Source of the DNA: Clostridiales bacterium
GTDB lineage: Bacteria; Bacillota; Clostridia; Oscillospirales; Ruminococcaceae
Assembly (NCBI GenBank): GCA_012519635.1
Contig: JAAYPV010000058.1
Span: forward strand, 1-37,131
Reading direction: 5' to 3'
DNA length: 37,131 nt
The notes below the pieces were generated by a model. It saw nothing but the letters and a program-made list of their open reading frames with translations. It was not told where the DNA came from and did no database searches. The translations under genes and the position numbers were made by a program. Positions within the stretch are counted from its first letter, which is position 1. Each line of letters opens with the position of its first letter. Shown piece by piece: positions 6,431 to 16,534 of the stretch.

Positions 6431-8647
6431 TTGAAAAAGTTATTTGCACGAAAAATAAAAGCATTGGCAACCTGTTCTGCCATTTTATGCACTGCATTAA
6501 CTTTTCCAGTGGGAATGAATGTTCAAAAAGCTGAAGCTGTTGAAGTTGATGCAAATTTTGCAAAAGCACTCCAGTATTCAATTTATTTTTATGATGCTAA
6601 TATGTGTGGTACAGAAGTATCAGAAAATAACGAATATTCATGGAGAGGTGATTGCCATACTCAAGATGCAACACTTCCGTTAAACAGCAAGTATACCAAT
6701 ATGTCGGACAGCTTTATTGCAGCACATAAGGATATATTGGATCCAGATGGTGATGGAACAGTTGATGTTGCTGGTGGATTTCATGATGCAGGTGACCATG
6801 TAAAATTTGGACTACCTGAGGCTTATTCTGGCTCAACCCTTGGTTGGGGATATTATGAATTCAGAGAAGCATATGAGAAAACTGGACAGGATGCACATAT
6901 AGAAACAATTTTGCGTTATTTTAATGATTATTTTATGAAATGTACATTTAGGGATGCAAGTGGAAAGGTTGTTGCATTTTGCTATCAAGTAGGGGATGGA
7001 GGCATAGACCATAGTATTTGGAGTGCACCTGAGCTACAGGGAGATATGTTTAGGCCTGCACGATTTGCTACTTCTGAGGATGCAGCTACTGATTGTGTTT
7101 CAAACTCTGCTGCATCACTTGCAATAAATTATTTAAATTTTAAGGATACAGACCCTGAATATGCAGAAAAATGCCTTGACTATGCTATTGCATTATTTGA
7201 TTTCGCAATAAATACACAGAATAAGGACTGTGGAAGCGATGGCGGTGGAGGTTTTTATACCTCACAAAAATGGGAAGATGACTACTGCTGGGGAGCAGTA
7301 TGGCTTTATACTATAACAAAAGAAAAAAAATATCTTGATATAATTTTTGAATACCTTGATTATTACGCTCCATCATGCTGGGTACACTGCTGGAACGATG
7401 TATGGGGTGGAGTATTGTGCTTATTAGCAGAAGCAGACGATAGAGAAAACTTTGTAGGCGCATACAAGGAATATACAGGCAAGGTATATGAAGATATTGA
7501 TTTCTGGAGTCAGGTTGGAAAGACCGTTGATGTATGGATGACTCAATATAATACTCCTGGTGGATATGCGTTCTTAGACCAATGGGGTTCAGCAAGATAT
7601 AATACAGCTGCACAGCTAATGGCACTTGTTTATGATAAGCATAATGGCGGCGTGTCAAAATACAGTCAATGGGCTAAAGGACAGATGGAATATTTAATGG
7701 GTGATAACCCTCTTGGAAGATGTTACATTGTTGGATTTAATGAAAATTCAGTAAAATATCCTCATCATAGAGCAGCATCAGGTTTGACAATGGCTGAAGA
7801 CCCTCGTGAACACAGATATGTTTTATATGGAGCATTGGTTGGTGGACCTGGTGCAAATGATGAGCATAACGACACAACTGCAGACTGGATTTTCAATGAG
7901 GTAACAATTGACTATAATGCTGCATTTGTGGGAGCTTGTGCAGGACTATACTATTTCTTTGGTAATGATTCAATGCAGGTTACACCTAATTTTCCACCTA
8001 CATTAATTGAAGAGGAAATTGAAACAAGGTACTGGGTTGAGGCATTTGGTATTGATGATGGTAAGGTAACTGCTGTTACTTTATATGTTTTTGGAACAGC
8101 CCCTGTTGCTGACAAGAAGATTTCAGTAAGATATTATTTTGATACAAAAGGAATGAGTTCACTTGCTCCTAATGATTTAGAATTAAGGCAGTATTATGAC
8201 CAGGTTTCAGCAGAAACTGAGTTTGCTGCAAAGCTTTCAGGCCCATTCCAGTATAAGGATACATCAATATATTATGTTGAGGTATCATGGCCAGATTTTG
8301 CAATAGCAAATTCAAATAAGAAATATCAGTTTGCAATAGGAAGTTACAATGTGAATAATAAATGGGACCCTAGCGATGACTGGAGTCATCAGGATTTGGC
8401 AATTGCAACTGATGCGTTTACAGGAGTTACAGAAGAAACACCATATATTTGCGTTTATTCAGATGGAAAGCTGGTTGGTGGAATAGAACCAGATGGTTCA
8501 ACTCCAGTGAAGGAAGTTACTCTAAAGGATGTAAAGAAATCCGTTCTTGGTGTGAAAAAAGCAGTTGCTGCTGAGGACTTGAACAATGACAAAAAGGTAA
8601 ATGTTTTTGATGTAATTGCAAAAAAAAGGTCAATGATTAATAAATAA
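6431..8647 (+). CDS. Secreted GH9 endoglucanase with CBM3c and a dockerin-like C-terminus
   Basis: Hydrolyses beta-1,4-glucan, probably cellulose. I chose the TTG at 6431, which lies 8 nt after GGGGAGG; an in-frame TTG at 6425 is only 2 nt from it. Order of parts: a signal peptide to about residue 36 (basic start, hydrophobic core, AEA site); GH9 catalytic domain, about 38-515, with the nucleophilic-water region GGFHDAGDHVKFGLP (Asp119, Asp122) and the acid Glu490 in FNEVTIDYNAAF; a CBM3c-like beta-sandwich, about 528-665 (TRYWVEAFG, ISVRYYFD, WDPSDDWSHQDL). This is the theme-B layout of processive GH9 endoglucanases. The last 45 residues look like a dockerin with one good calcium loop (DLNNDKKVNVFD) and a degenerate first repeat. 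It has its own promoter and terminator and is paralogous to the GH9 gene at 35171. Confidence 0.93.
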   Translation: MKKLFARKIKALATCSAILCTALTFPVGMNVQKAEAVEVDANFAKALQYSIYFYDANMCGTEVSENNEYSWRGDCHTQDATLPLNSKYTNMSDSFIAAHKDILDPDGDGTVDVAGGFHDAGDHVKFGLPEAYSGSTLGWGYYEFREAYEKTGQDAHIETILRYFNDYFMKCTFRDASGKVVAFCYQVGDGGIDHSIWSAPELQGDMFRPARFATSEDAATDCVSNSAASLAINYLNFKDTDPEYAEKCLDYAIALFDFAINTQNKDCGSDGGGGFYTSQKWEDDYCWGAVWLYTITKEKKYLDIIFEYLDYYAPSCWVHCWNDVWGGVLCLLAEADDRENFVGAYKEYTGKVYEDIDFWSQVGKTVDVWMTQYNTPGGYAFLDQWGSARYNTAAQLMALVYDKHNGGVSKYSQWAKGQMEYLMGDNPLGRCYIVGFNENSVKYPHHRAASGLTMAEDPREHRYVLYGALVGGPGANDEHNDTTADWIFNEVTIDYNAAFVGACAGLYYFFGNDSMQVTPNFPPTLIEEEIETRYWVEAFGIDDGKVTAVTLYVFGTAPVADKKISVRYYFDTKGMSSLAPNDLELRQYYDQVSAETEFAAKLSGPFQYKDTSIYYVEVSWPDFAIANSNKKYQFAIGSYNVNNKWDPSDDWSHQDLAIATDAFTGVTEETPYICVYSDGKLVGGIEPDGSTPVKEVTLKDVKKSVLGVKKAVAAEDLNNDKKVNVFDVIAKKRSMINK

Positions 8648-8658
8648 CTAACTAAATA

Positions 8659-8693
8659 AAATCCGTTACTCAATTAAGAGTAGCGGATTTTTT
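8659..8693 (+). terminator. Rho-independent terminator of GH9 enzyme 1
   Basis: AAATCCGTTACTC (8659-8671) pairs with GAGTAGCGGATTT (8678-8690) through 13 bp with one G-T pair and a 6-nt loop, and a T-run follows. It begins 12 nt after the GH9 stop codon and may also serve the minus-strand acetyltransferase gene that converges on it. Confidence 0.92.
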
Positions 8694-8712
8694 ATTGAAT
8701 AGGTATATGAGA

Positions 8713-9270
8713 TTATTCCTCAATAATTTTCAATATTCTAGCTGGATTTCCACCAATTACAACATTATCTCCAAAGCTTTTGGTTACAACAGCACCTGAT
8801 GCCACAACAACATTATTGCCAAGTGTTACACCAGGATTAATAATGGCATTACCACCTATCCAACAATTATCGCCGATTGTAACTGGTTTACCTAATTCTA
8901 AGCCAAGATAGCGTTCACTTGCCTTAATAGGATGAGTAGCTGTGTATATTCCAACTTGAGGTGCAATCATGCAATTTTTACCGATAGTGACTTTGCATAC
9001 ATCAAGGATAATACAATTGAAGTTTGCATAAAAGTTTTCTCCAACATGAATATTAATGCCATAATCGCAGTAAAATGGGGGTTCAATGTAAATTTGGTTA
9101 CCAGATGAACCAAAGAGTTGTTTTAAAATATCGTTTCGTTCTTTTAGATTTGTAATAGATGTTTTGTTAAATTTTTCAGTTAAGATTCTTGCATTATATC
9201 TAAGCTTAACCAATTCCTCATCACTTGGATTATATAATTTTGATGCAAGCATTTTTTCTTTTTCAGTCAT
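8713..9270 (-). CDS. Hexapeptide-repeat O-acetyltransferase (maltose/galactoside type)
   Basis: A 185-residue sugar O-acetyltransferase of the LacA/Maa/NodL family, which transfers acetyl from acetyl-CoA to a sugar hydroxyl. The N-terminal cap [19 protein letters not shown] (about residues 6-24) is the family's entry motif. Left-handed beta-helix hexapeptides follow from about residue 75, including the YTATHP catalytic histidine, the [19 protein letters not shown] stretch and the closing GNPARILK. The ATG at 9270 follows AGGAG by 6 nt. Reading could continue upstream through the end of the kinase gene, but the family begins here. It lies 16 nt after the kinase stop, so the two are probably co-transcribed. 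Its acceptor (free sugar or a polysaccharide precursor) is unknown. Confidence 0.9.
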   Translation of the reverse strand: MTEKEKMLASKLYNPSDEELVKLRYNARILTEKFNKTSITNLKERNDILKQLFGSSGNQIYIEPPFYCDYGINIHVGENFYANFNCIILDVCKVTIGKNCMIAPQVGIYTATHPIKASERYLGLELGKPVTIGDNCWIGGNAIINPGVTLGNNVVVASGAVVTKSFGDNVVIGGNPARILKIIEE

Positions 9271-9286
9271 ATTTTCTCCTAAATTA

Positions 9287-12200
9287 TTACAGAGATATAC
9301 AATCCTTACCTGAATCTTTTGCTCTATAAAGGGCAGAGTCAGCCTGTTTGAGTAGTATATCTTTTGAGCATTTATCATTGGGCAATAGAGTAACTACTCC
9401 AACAGAAATAGTAACAACATCAGAAATTTCAGAAGTTTCATGTGCTATTGTTAAGTCTTTAATAGCTTTTCTAAGCTTTTCGGCAACCTTGAGTGCGCCT
9501 TTTCTATCTGTTTCAGGTAGGAGACAGGTAAATTCTTCTCCACCCCATCTTGCAACCAGGTCGCTAGGGCGTTTAAGTGTTTTCTTCAATTCTTTAGCTA
9601 CCTTTATTAAACACTCATCACCTTCAATATGCCCATATGTATCATTATACTTCTTAAAATTGTCGATATCCAGCATAAGTAAGGAAAGCTGCGTATTAGA
9701 ACGCCTAGCTTTTTTAATTTCTTCAGTTAATGCCTCATCGAACCTACGCCTGTTAGGTATTTTTGTGAGTGGGTCAATGAGTGATGTTTCTTTAAGGCAG
9801 TCTTTATATTTTTTTAAATCAAGGTGATTTTTTAGTTTTGTTTTAACAATAGGAATGCTGAATGGCTTTCTTATAAAGTCAATAGCACCGAGCTTTAGTC
9901 CATATTCCTCACTTTCAGTATCCTGTAATGCAGTAAGAAAAACTACGGGAATATCTTTAGTTTTTTCATTTTCACGAAGTTTGGAAAGGACTTCGTAACC
10001 GTCCATTCCGGGCATTGCGATATCAAGAAGAATAATATCGGGTGGATTTTTTAAAGCACTATCCAAAGCATCTTTTCCGTTTGTTATAACAGTAATATCA
10101 TATTCAGATGACAAAGCAATTTTAAGCAACTCTAAATTCATAGGTGTGTCGTCGACTATCATGACTTTTTGTTTTTCATCAGGATAAAAATCTATATCAT
10201 CCAAGAAACCACTCATATAATGTATATTTTTATCTTTTGGTGAATAAAGGAGAGATACTATTGAATATTTTTTAAATATTTCAGTCAAGTTATTTAAATC
10301 TAGTGGCTTAATAACAATTTCATCCATACCAGCTTCAAAGCATATGTTTGGATTATCGGTAGTAGATATTCCGATTATTGGTGTATGCTTAACGCTACTT
10401 TCTATTTGTCTTATTTGTCTTGTAGCCTCAAATCCGTCCATTATGGGCATACTGCAACTCATAAGTATGATATCATAATCAGCATTCACAAATGCAATTA
10501 CAGCCTCTTGCCCATTATAGACAACATCATAATTATAATATTCGTTTGATAGATGAGAAGTAATATTATCTATAATTAATTGGTCATTTTCAGCAATAAG
10601 CAATTTTATTTTGTTATCAGTTGGAGTTAGTGCTAGAGTATGATTTAATGAGTTATCATAGTAAGAAAAATTAACATTATTAAAAGCTTTAACTAATGAG
10701 TTATAAAGACTGATTTTTCTAAAAGGCTTATAGATTATTTCGATATTCTTATTTACAATATTAAAGGGTATTTCAGAAATTATTTTTCTTGGACATAAGA
10801 TAAATAAAGGTATATGCCTTGATGGATTAATTGATTTTATAATTGAAGTAAATTTATAGCAATCAATATCATATGGATCATGCGAAATGATTATGGCATT
10901 ATAATCATGGTTAGGATGTTTTAAAATATCAATAATTGCATCAGTACTGCTTTGATTTTCAATTGCAACAACACCCTGTTCATTCAAATATGTTTTTATT
11001 ATATTATTTGTTACAGTATAATTTCCAACAATTAAGACTTTTATATTTTTAAGTAAGGAGTAATCGCGTTTATTATATTTAGGAATTGCTTCAGGCTTTT
11101 CAAGCCATACAGTGAAGGTAAAGGTAGTACCGATACCAACCTTACTTTTAACCCTAATAGTACCGTTCATTTCATTTATAATGGATTTAGAAATATATAA
11201 TCCAAGCCCACAACCTTCAGTATTTTTGCAGGTAGAATTTTCTGCCCGTTTGAATGGTGTAAACAAATCTTTTATTGCATTTTGAGGAATTCCGATGCCA
11301 GTATCCTTAATTTTGATTGAAATTTCATATTTATGTTCATTTGAATTATTTAGTAAAGCTTCGACCAGTATGCTTCCCTTTTCAGTAAATTTAACAGCGT
11401 TATTAAAGATATTTGAAATCGCCTGGCGGAGTTTTATTGGGTCACCTGATACAAATTGAGGAACATTTGGGTGAATAAACAGATTAATATCAATTTTTTT
11501 ATTATATAAATCTGCGGTGAATGGAATTACAGCATCCTCAATTGCATTATGTAAATCAAAAGGTGTATTTTCAATAGTAATACCTTTAATGTAAATTTTA
11601 GAAAGATCAAGAATATCATCAGTTAATTTTTTCAAGAGCTTTGATGAAATTTTAATGTTATTTACAAATTCAGCCTGCTGTTGAGTAAGTGTTGTATTTT
11701 CTAAAAGGTGTAAAAAGCCCATAAGTCCGTTTAAGGGAGTTCTTATTTCATGTGACATATTTGCGAGAAACATACTTTTAGCTTCACTATTAGCTTCTGC
11801 AAGTTCCTTTGCTTTTATTAATTCATCAGCAGTTCTTTTTTTATTTGTAATGTCTTGTGAAATGCCAAATGTACCACAGATTTCCCCATCAGCATTACGA
11901 ATGGGAGCCTTATAGGTTTCGTAAAAAAAAGTACCGTTTTCATTTTCAACAATCTCTTCAAAATGAGTGCGAGTACCTGATTGCATTACAATTTTATCTC
12001 TTTTGATATATTGTGCTGCAATTTCGGACGGGAAAATATCAATATCAGTAAGACCAAGAACCTGGTTCGAGTTTTTTTTCCAGGTGCTGAGAAAAGCTTT
12101 ATTTACATCAATATAGACGCCTTCAGTATTTTTAATCCATGCCTGTATTGGAAGTGTATCGAAAATTGTCATTAATTTAAATTCTGCATTTTTAAGTTCG

Positions 12201-12589
12201 GTTTCAATATTTTTTTGATAGGTAAAGTTATTCATTATAATGATATATTCTTTATTTATTTTTTTATCAAGAACATCACCATGCAATTTACAGTGTATAG
12301 CTTTTTCGTTGGTTTTTATTGTTAAACCAAAATTGTGTATGCTTTCTTTATTTTTTATACATTTAATAAGATAATCTTTTTCTGAAATATTAGAAATCGA
12401 ACAAATTTCATCAATAGTTTTACCGATTAATTTTTCTTTATTGTATCCTAGAATTTCAACAAAAGCAGAATTTAGTTTATTGAAGGTAAGCTTTTTGATA
12501 TCAATTATAGCAATGATAGATGGGCTTAATTCAAAAAGAGTTTGAAAAGGACACATATCAATGCTATCAAAATTGCTTAAGCTATTCAT
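9287..12589 (-). CDS. Hybrid sensor histidine kinase with PAS, three receivers and a GGDEF domain
   Basis: A 1100-residue cytosolic signalling protein; no membrane segment is visible. Domain order: PAS (about 15-125), PAS (135-250), HisKA with His280 in [13 protein letters not shown], HATPase (380-500; [23 protein letters not shown]), receiver 1 (515-640), receiver 2 (658-775), receiver 3 (806-930) and GGDEF (937-1100). Receivers 1 and 2 have Ser569 and Ser711 where the phosphorylated Asp belongs ([20 protein letters not shown]); receiver 3 is intact (Asp856, [14 protein letters not shown]). The GGDEF motif is GGEEF (1016-1020) with an RxxD inhibitory site (1007-1010), so it is probably an active, product-inhibited diguanylate cyclase making c-di-GMP. 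The start at 12589 follows GGAGGTGCGAA; an earlier in-frame ATG at 12619 has none. The acetyltransferase follows in the same unit. Confidence 0.93.
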   Translation of the reverse strand: MNSLSNFDSIDMCPFQTLFELSPSIIAIIDIKKLTFNKLNSAFVEILGYNKEKLIGKTIDEICSISNISEKDYLIKCIKNKESIHNFGLTIKTNEKAIHCKLHGDVLDKKINKEYIIIMNNFTYQKNIETELKNAEFKLMTIFDTLPIQAWIKNTEGVYIDVNKAFLSTWKKNSNQVLGLTDIDIFPSEIAAQYIKRDKIVMQSGTRTHFEEIVENENGTFFYETYKAPIRNADGEICGTFGISQDITNKKRTADELIKAKELAEANSEAKSMFLANMSHEIRTPLNGLMGFLHLLENTTLTQQQAEFVNNIKISSKLLKKLTDDILDLSKIYIKGITIENTPFDLHNAIEDAVIPFTADLYNKKIDINLFIHPNVPQFVSGDPIKLRQAISNIFNNAVKFTEKGSILVEALLNNSNEHKYEISIKIKDTGIGIPQNAIKDLFTPFKRAENSTCKNTEGCGLGLYISKSIINEMNGTIRVKSKVGIGTTFTFTVWLEKPEAIPKYNKRDYSLLKNIKVLIVGNYTVTNNIIKTYLNEQGVVAIENQSSTDAIIDILKHPNHDYNAIIISHDPYDIDCYKFTSIIKSINPSRHIPLFILCPRKIISEIPFNIVNKNIEIIYKPFRKISLYNSLVKAFNNVNFSYYDNSLNHTLALTPTDNKIKLLIAENDQLIIDNITSHLSNEYYNYDVVYNGQEAVIAFVNADYDIILMSCSMPIMDGFEATRQIRQIESSVKHTPIIGISTTDNPNICFEAGMDEIVIKPLDLNNLTEIFKKYSIVSLLYSPKDKNIHYMSGFLDDIDFYPDEKQKVMIVDDTPMNLELLKIALSSEYDITVITNGKDALDSALKNPPDIILLDIAMPGMDGYEVLSKLRENEKTKDIPVVFLTALQDTESEEYGLKLGAIDFIRKPFSIPIVKTKLKNHLDLKKYKDCLKETSLIDPLTKIPNRRRFDEALTEEIKKARRSNTQLSLLMLDIDNFKKYNDTYGHIEGDECLIKVAKELKKTLKRPSDLVARWGGEEFTCLLPETDRKGALKVAEKLRKAIKDLTIAHETSEISDVVTISVGVVTLLPNDKCSKDILLKQADSALYRAKDSGKDCISL

Positions 12590-12713
12590 TTCGCACCTCC
12601 ATACACATAGATAGAGCAAAGGATTATTTATACTTTGTCATCTAATTTTCACATATTACCTTATTAAAGTAAATATTTAAATGTAAACTTTTTGTAAATT
12701 TTCTTTTTAATTA

Positions 12714-14042
12714 TTACAATACTTTGTATTTTTCAACTACATTTTCCAATAATACGATTTTAGAATTGTTAATTTTTCCATCAATAACATCGCTTAGCAG
12801 TTGATTAAGAATAAATCCAATTTCTTTTCCTTTGAAACCCATATTAAGTAAGTCATATCCATTGATTGCTAATTCTGAAACGGATATACACTCATTGTCT
12901 GTAATAATTTTTTTAGCAATTTGCTCAACTTCTTCTAATTCACTGAGTTTTTCAAGACAGAAGTCCATTTTAGCACTTGCATCAGCCTTTTGAACATCAA
13001 TCAGTTTAAAGAATATTTTTTTTCCTAGTTTTGCCATAATCCGCTTTATGTTTTTTTTACTTTTAAGAGTATGACTATGATACTGAATAAGCAAAACAAT
13101 TTCTTCAATTGTCTTGTTATCATATTTTAATCGTTTTAGTGCCTTTTTTGCAAGTTCAGCACTTAAATCAGCATGATTTGGAAAGTGCCCAAAGCCATTT
13201 TCGTCCAAAGTAAAGCAAGCAGGTTTACCAGAATCATGTAAAAGCATTGCAAGACGAACTACTCTATCTTGACTGGCACAGGCAACAGCTAGTGAAGAGT
13301 GAACCCATACATCGTATTTATGATATTTACTATGCTGTTCAAAGCCAATAGAATCTTTGATTTCAGGAAGAAACACAGCAATAACATCACTATATTCAGT
13401 GAGAACTGAAAATACACCACTACCCATAATGAGCTTATCCAATTCTGCATGAATTCGTTCTGATGATATATCGAGGAGATTATAACTTAATTCATGAATC
13501 TGAGCACTTGTTTCATGGTCAATCTGAAAACCAAGCTGTGACGAGAATCTTATAGCCCTTAGTATTCTTAAAGCATCTTCTTGAAATCTAAGTTTTGCAT
13601 CACCAACACAAACAATTTTTCTTTGCGTAATATGTTTTTGTCCATCAAAAATATCAACTATGCCATGCTGAGGACTATATGCAATGGAGTTTATTGTAAA
13701 ATCTCTTCGTGATAAATCTTCGGCAATATTTGCGGAGTAAATAACATTTGAAGGGTGGCGTTTGTCTATATATTTGCCATCAACTCTATAGGTGGTAATT
13801 TCCAACTGCATTTCACCGATTATAACAGCGACTGTGCCATGCTTTATTCCTATATCAATTGTTCGATATTCACTAAAAATTTCTTTGATTTGCAATGGCA
13901 ATGCGTTTGTTGCTATATCATAGTCAACGGGAATCCTTTTTAATAACAAATCTCTGACGCAACCACCAACAATAAATGATTCAAATCCATTAGCATTTAA
14001 TTTATTAAGTGCAATTACAACAGGTTCTGGAAGCTTAAACAT
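12714..14042 (-). CDS. cca: CCA-adding tRNA nucleotidyltransferase
   Basis: Adds or repairs the 3'-CCA end of tRNAs. The 442-residue protein has the class II nucleotidyltransferase head: FIVGGCVRDLLL with the catalytic DYDIATNA Asp pair, then RRDFTINSIAY and the RILRAIRF segment that recognises the tRNA 3' end. An HD-type domain follows (LAMLLHDSGKPACF, about residues 265-280), as in the longer bacterial Cca forms, and then a C-terminal helical part. The start at 14042 is fixed by AAAGGAGTAACT just before the ATG; an in-frame upstream start at 14105 would add 21 residues with no ribosome site. It points away from htrA, and the two share a 154-bp divergent region. Confidence 0.93.
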   Translation of the reverse strand: MFKLPEPVVIALNKLNANGFESFIVGGCVRDLLLKRIPVDYDIATNALPLQIKEIFSEYRTIDIGIKHGTVAVIIGEMQLEITTYRVDGKYIDKRHPSNVIYSANIAEDLSRRDFTINSIAYSPQHGIVDIFDGQKHITQRKIVCVGDAKLRFQEDALRILRAIRFSSQLGFQIDHETSAQIHELSYNLLDISSERIHAELDKLIMGSGVFSVLTEYSDVIAVFLPEIKDSIGFEQHSKYHKYDVWVHSSLAVACASQDRVVRLAMLLHDSGKPACFTLDENGFGHFPNHADLSAELAKKALKRLKYDNKTIEEIVLLIQYHSHTLKSKKNIKRIMAKLGKKIFFKLIDVQKADASAKMDFCLEKLSELEEVEQIAKKIITDNECISVSELAINGYDLLNMGFKGKEIGFILNQLLSDVIDGKINNSKIVLLENVVEKYKVL

Positions 14043-14196
14043 AGTTACTCCTTTATAAACATAATTGTAAAAGTTAAATGTGCGTTGATTTGGTTTTCTT
14101 TTCAAACGGTTATCATATTGTTATCACATTGAAGGTTATAATATAGATATAGTTTAAATATTAGAGTAAATTTAAAATAATAAGGAGGAAGTTGTT

Positions 14197-15489
14197 ATGT
14201 TTGATAGAAATGATAATATGTTTAACAATAATACAGATAGCATTACTAATCAGACCAGTGAAGTAAGCTATGCTCCAATAGATGAAAATAATAGCATGGG
14301 TAAAATTAAAATGAAGAAGAGACTCAAAGGATTTTTTAAAGCAGTTGGAGCATTGGTTCTTGTAGCAACTATATCAACAACCTCAATTATAGGGTACAAA
14401 TGGTTTGAGGAAAATGAACCATTAGAAAAGGTGGAAAAAATTTTTACATTTGGTTATAGCGATAAAGAAAAGGATAAATCCAAAGATAGTGAAGATTCGG
14501 ATAAATCATCAGGTTCTGAAAGCTCTGGAGCAGACAATTCAATTCAAATAAAGGATTGGGTTGAGCTTGCATCAAGAAAGAATGCTTTAACTATTCCGGA
14601 GATTGTAGAAAAGGTAATGCCATCAGTGGTTGGAGTATCCTCAACACGAGTAAATGGTACATCAACAGGAACTGGAATAATCATGACAGAGGACGGTTAC
14701 ATTATTACAAATTGTCATGTTGTAGAAGATTCAAAAGAAATAATGATTGTACTTGAAAACGAGGAACAGTATAAAGCAAAGCTTATTGGAAGCGATTATC
14801 AGACTGATTTAGCTGTATTAAAGATTGATGCAGACGGTTTAACAGCAGCAGAGTTTGGTGATAGTGATGACCTTGTTGTAGGTGAACTTGCAGTAGCAAT
14901 TGGAAATCCATTGGGATTTGAATTATTTGGCTCTGTAACAAGTGGTATAATATCAGCACTTGATAGAGAGATAACAATAGATGATAAAAATATGAAGCTC
15001 ATACAAACAAATGCTGCAATGAATTCAGGAAATTCTGGCGGACCTTTAATAAACAGCTATGGACAAGTAATTGGAATTAATTCAGTTAAAATAACCTCAA
15101 GTTATTATACAAGCGTTGAAGGTTTAGGTTTTGCAATTCCGATAACAGAGGCGAAAATAATAATTAATGACTTGATAAATGTGGGATATGTAACTGGAAG
15201 ACCATCGCTGGGTATATTCTGTCAGGAAATAGATGCGATGACTGCAAGGTTCAATAATCTTCCACAGGGCATATATGTTGTATCCGTTAATGAAGGTGGT
15301 GCTGGGGATAAGGCAGGAATTAAAGCTGAAGATGTTATAATTGGAATACAAGGCCAACCAATAACTACTTATACTGAATTTAACGCGATAAAGAATCAAT
15401 ATAAGGTAGGAGATAAGATAACCATTACGGTATCGAGAAAAAACCGGGATATAGATCTTGAAGTAGTTTTAGAAGAGGCATCAAGATAA
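14197..15489 (+). CDS. htrA: HtrA/DegP-like membrane-anchored serine protease
   Basis: Envelope quality-control protease of 430 residues. A cytosolic N-terminus of about 45 residues precedes one membrane segment (about 47-66, GALVLVATISTTSIIGY), then a serine/acidic-rich linker (90-115). The trypsin-like domain follows with the triad His174 (ITNCHVVED), Asp204 (QTDLAVLKID) and Ser280 (GNSGGP), and then a single PDZ domain (about 335-425: GIYVVSVNEGGAGDKAGI, PITTYTEFNAI). The single-TM, single-PDZ layout matches Gram-positive HtrA proteins acting outside the membrane. A perfect -10-like TATAAT lies at 14137-14142, but no good -35 accompanies it. The start follows AAGGAGGAAGTTGTT. A strong terminator ends the unit. 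Confidence 0.95.
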   Translation: MFDRNDNMFNNNTDSITNQTSEVSYAPIDENNSMGKIKMKKRLKGFFKAVGALVLVATISTTSIIGYKWFEENEPLEKVEKIFTFGYSDKEKDKSKDSEDSDKSSGSESSGADNSIQIKDWVELASRKNALTIPEIVEKVMPSVVGVSSTRVNGTSTGTGIIMTEDGYIITNCHVVEDSKEIMIVLENEEQYKAKLIGSDYQTDLAVLKIDADGLTAAEFGDSDDLVVGELAVAIGNPLGFELFGSVTSGIISALDREITIDDKNMKLIQTNAAMNSGNSGGPLINSYGQVIGINSVKITSSYYTSVEGLGFAIPITEAKIIINDLINVGYVTGRPSLGIFCQEIDAMTARFNNLPQGIYVVSVNEGGAGDKAGIKAEDVIIGIQGQPITTYTEFNAIKNQYKVGDKITITVSRKNRDIDLEVVLEEASR

Positions 15490-15545
15490 GGTTTTAAGAT
15501 AATGTTTGATTAATTTTTCCCCTCCAAGTTTAATTTAATATAGAT

Positions 15546-15582
15546 AAACAGGCAGTATAATTGAGTACTGCCTGTTTGCTTT
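15546..15582 (+). terminator. Rho-independent terminator after htrA
   Basis: AAACAGGCAGTA (15546-15557) pairs perfectly with TACTGCCTGTTT (15566-15577) around an 8-nt loop, and GCTTTTT follows. It ends the plus-strand htrA transcript. On the minus strand the T-run is weaker, so termination of the opposing Cache gene is less certain. Confidence 0.9.
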
Positions 15583-16515
15583 TTAATTTGGATTATTATT
15601 TTGGCAGTGATTAATAAAAAAAGCTCTTACAGAAAGATATGATGAAAAAATCAGAATTACACTTAAAATCAACAACCAAATTGTAACAATATTGCGTGTG
15701 GAATAAACTTCGCTTACAGGAACAATACCAAGAATAATTTTATCATCCTGGATAGAATATCTTACAAGTGATTTTTTCCCATTTATCTTAGAGTAGAAAT
15801 CACCAGATTTATTTTCAAAATCAAAATCATCTTCATTAAACTGAGAGGTCAGTCCAACAACCTCAGAGTTTGTATGGCTTAAATATTTATATGTGTTGAT
15901 ATCAAGGATTGCAGTACTGCCATTTTTATAAAGAGGAAATTCAGATGTTACAAGTGAAATATCTGAATAGGTTAATGCTTTGCTTAATTTTTCGGGGGTA
16001 TATACAATTTGAACTATACCGTTACTGTCAATTCTTGATGTTCCGGATATTAGGACTAATTCGTCGTTAACCGTTGAAACTATTGTATCAGAATAATTTT
16101 TATTTTTAATTGCCTCAGTAAAAAAGGAGTTAGAGGCTATTTCCTCTTCATGCTGATTTGTGCTGTATCTTATTATTCCATTTTCATCAGTTATGCTTAT
16201 TTCATCAGCACTGATTAGCGACCTCATTTCTTCCAATGCAACTTCATTTTCAAGTACAGAAGGATTTTGAGCAATCAGCATGGAGATAATATTTGCCCTA
16301 TGTTCATAATCATTAGTAAACTCTTCTAGAATAAAGTTTGTTTCAATTTCATTTTCTTTAATCTTATTTTCAAGCTGATGGAGTCTTTTATCAATAGTTG
16401 AACGGGTATTTGCCTTGCTTACAACTCCTATTGAATAGTAGGCGGTTGAAACAATAAAAACTGAGGATAATATCATGGATGTTAATATTAGTCTATATGG
16501 GCTTTTTCTCTTCAT
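15583..16515 (-). CDS. Membrane-anchored Cache-type extracellular sensor domain without output domain
   Basis: The 310-residue protein has a membrane segment at about 10-28, an extracellular region of about 240 residues and a second membrane segment at about 275-297, followed by only about 13 cytosolic residues. The extracellular part resembles a dCache sensor: a long N-terminal helix (LHQLENKIKENEIETNFILEEF), the SITDENGIIRYST turn, then NSFFTEAIKNK and a second lobe with TAILDINTYKYLSHTN. Such domains normally feed a kinase, chemoreceptor or GGDEF domain, but none is present and the gene ends cleanly. It may act with a separate partner. It lies 19 nt after the small membrane-protein gene and starts after AGGAGGATATT. 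The ligand is unknown. Confidence 0.7.
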   Translation of the reverse strand: MKRKSPYRLILTSMILSSVFIVSTAYYSIGVVSKANTRSTIDKRLHQLENKIKENEIETNFILEEFTNDYEHRANIISMLIAQNPSVLENEVALEEMRSLISADEISITDENGIIRYSTNQHEEEIASNSFFTEAIKNKNYSDTIVSTVNDELVLISGTSRIDSNGIVQIVYTPEKLSKALTYSDISLVTSEFPLYKNGSTAILDINTYKYLSHTNSEVVGLTSQFNEDDFDFENKSGDFYSKINGKKSLVRYSIQDDKIILGIVPVSEVYSTRNIVTIWLLILSVILIFSSYLSVRAFFINHCQNNNPN

Positions 16516-16534
16516 AATATCCTCCTTTCAAATA

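Noticed and set aside
6740-6800. DPDGDGTVDVAGG in GH9 enzyme 1 as a dockerin or EF-hand domain
   Set aside because: It is a single loop inside the catalytic domain just before GGFHDAGDH; such an insertion occurs in some GH9 enzymes and is more simply a structural calcium loop.
9271-9378. N-terminal extension of the acetyltransferase into the kinase gene
   Set aside because: The family's conserved start begins at 9270, with AGGAG in front, and the extension overlaps the end of the kinase gene in a different frame.
9348-9827. Plus-strand frame opposite the GGDEF domain
   Set aside because: It is antisense to a well-conserved diguanylate cyclase domain and its Ser/Leu-rich translation has no family features.
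12590-12619. N-terminal extension of the hybrid kinase to an ATG at 12619
   Set aside because: The ATG at 12589 has GGAGGT 5-6 nt upstream and the PAS region begins soon after; the upstream ATG has no ribosome site.
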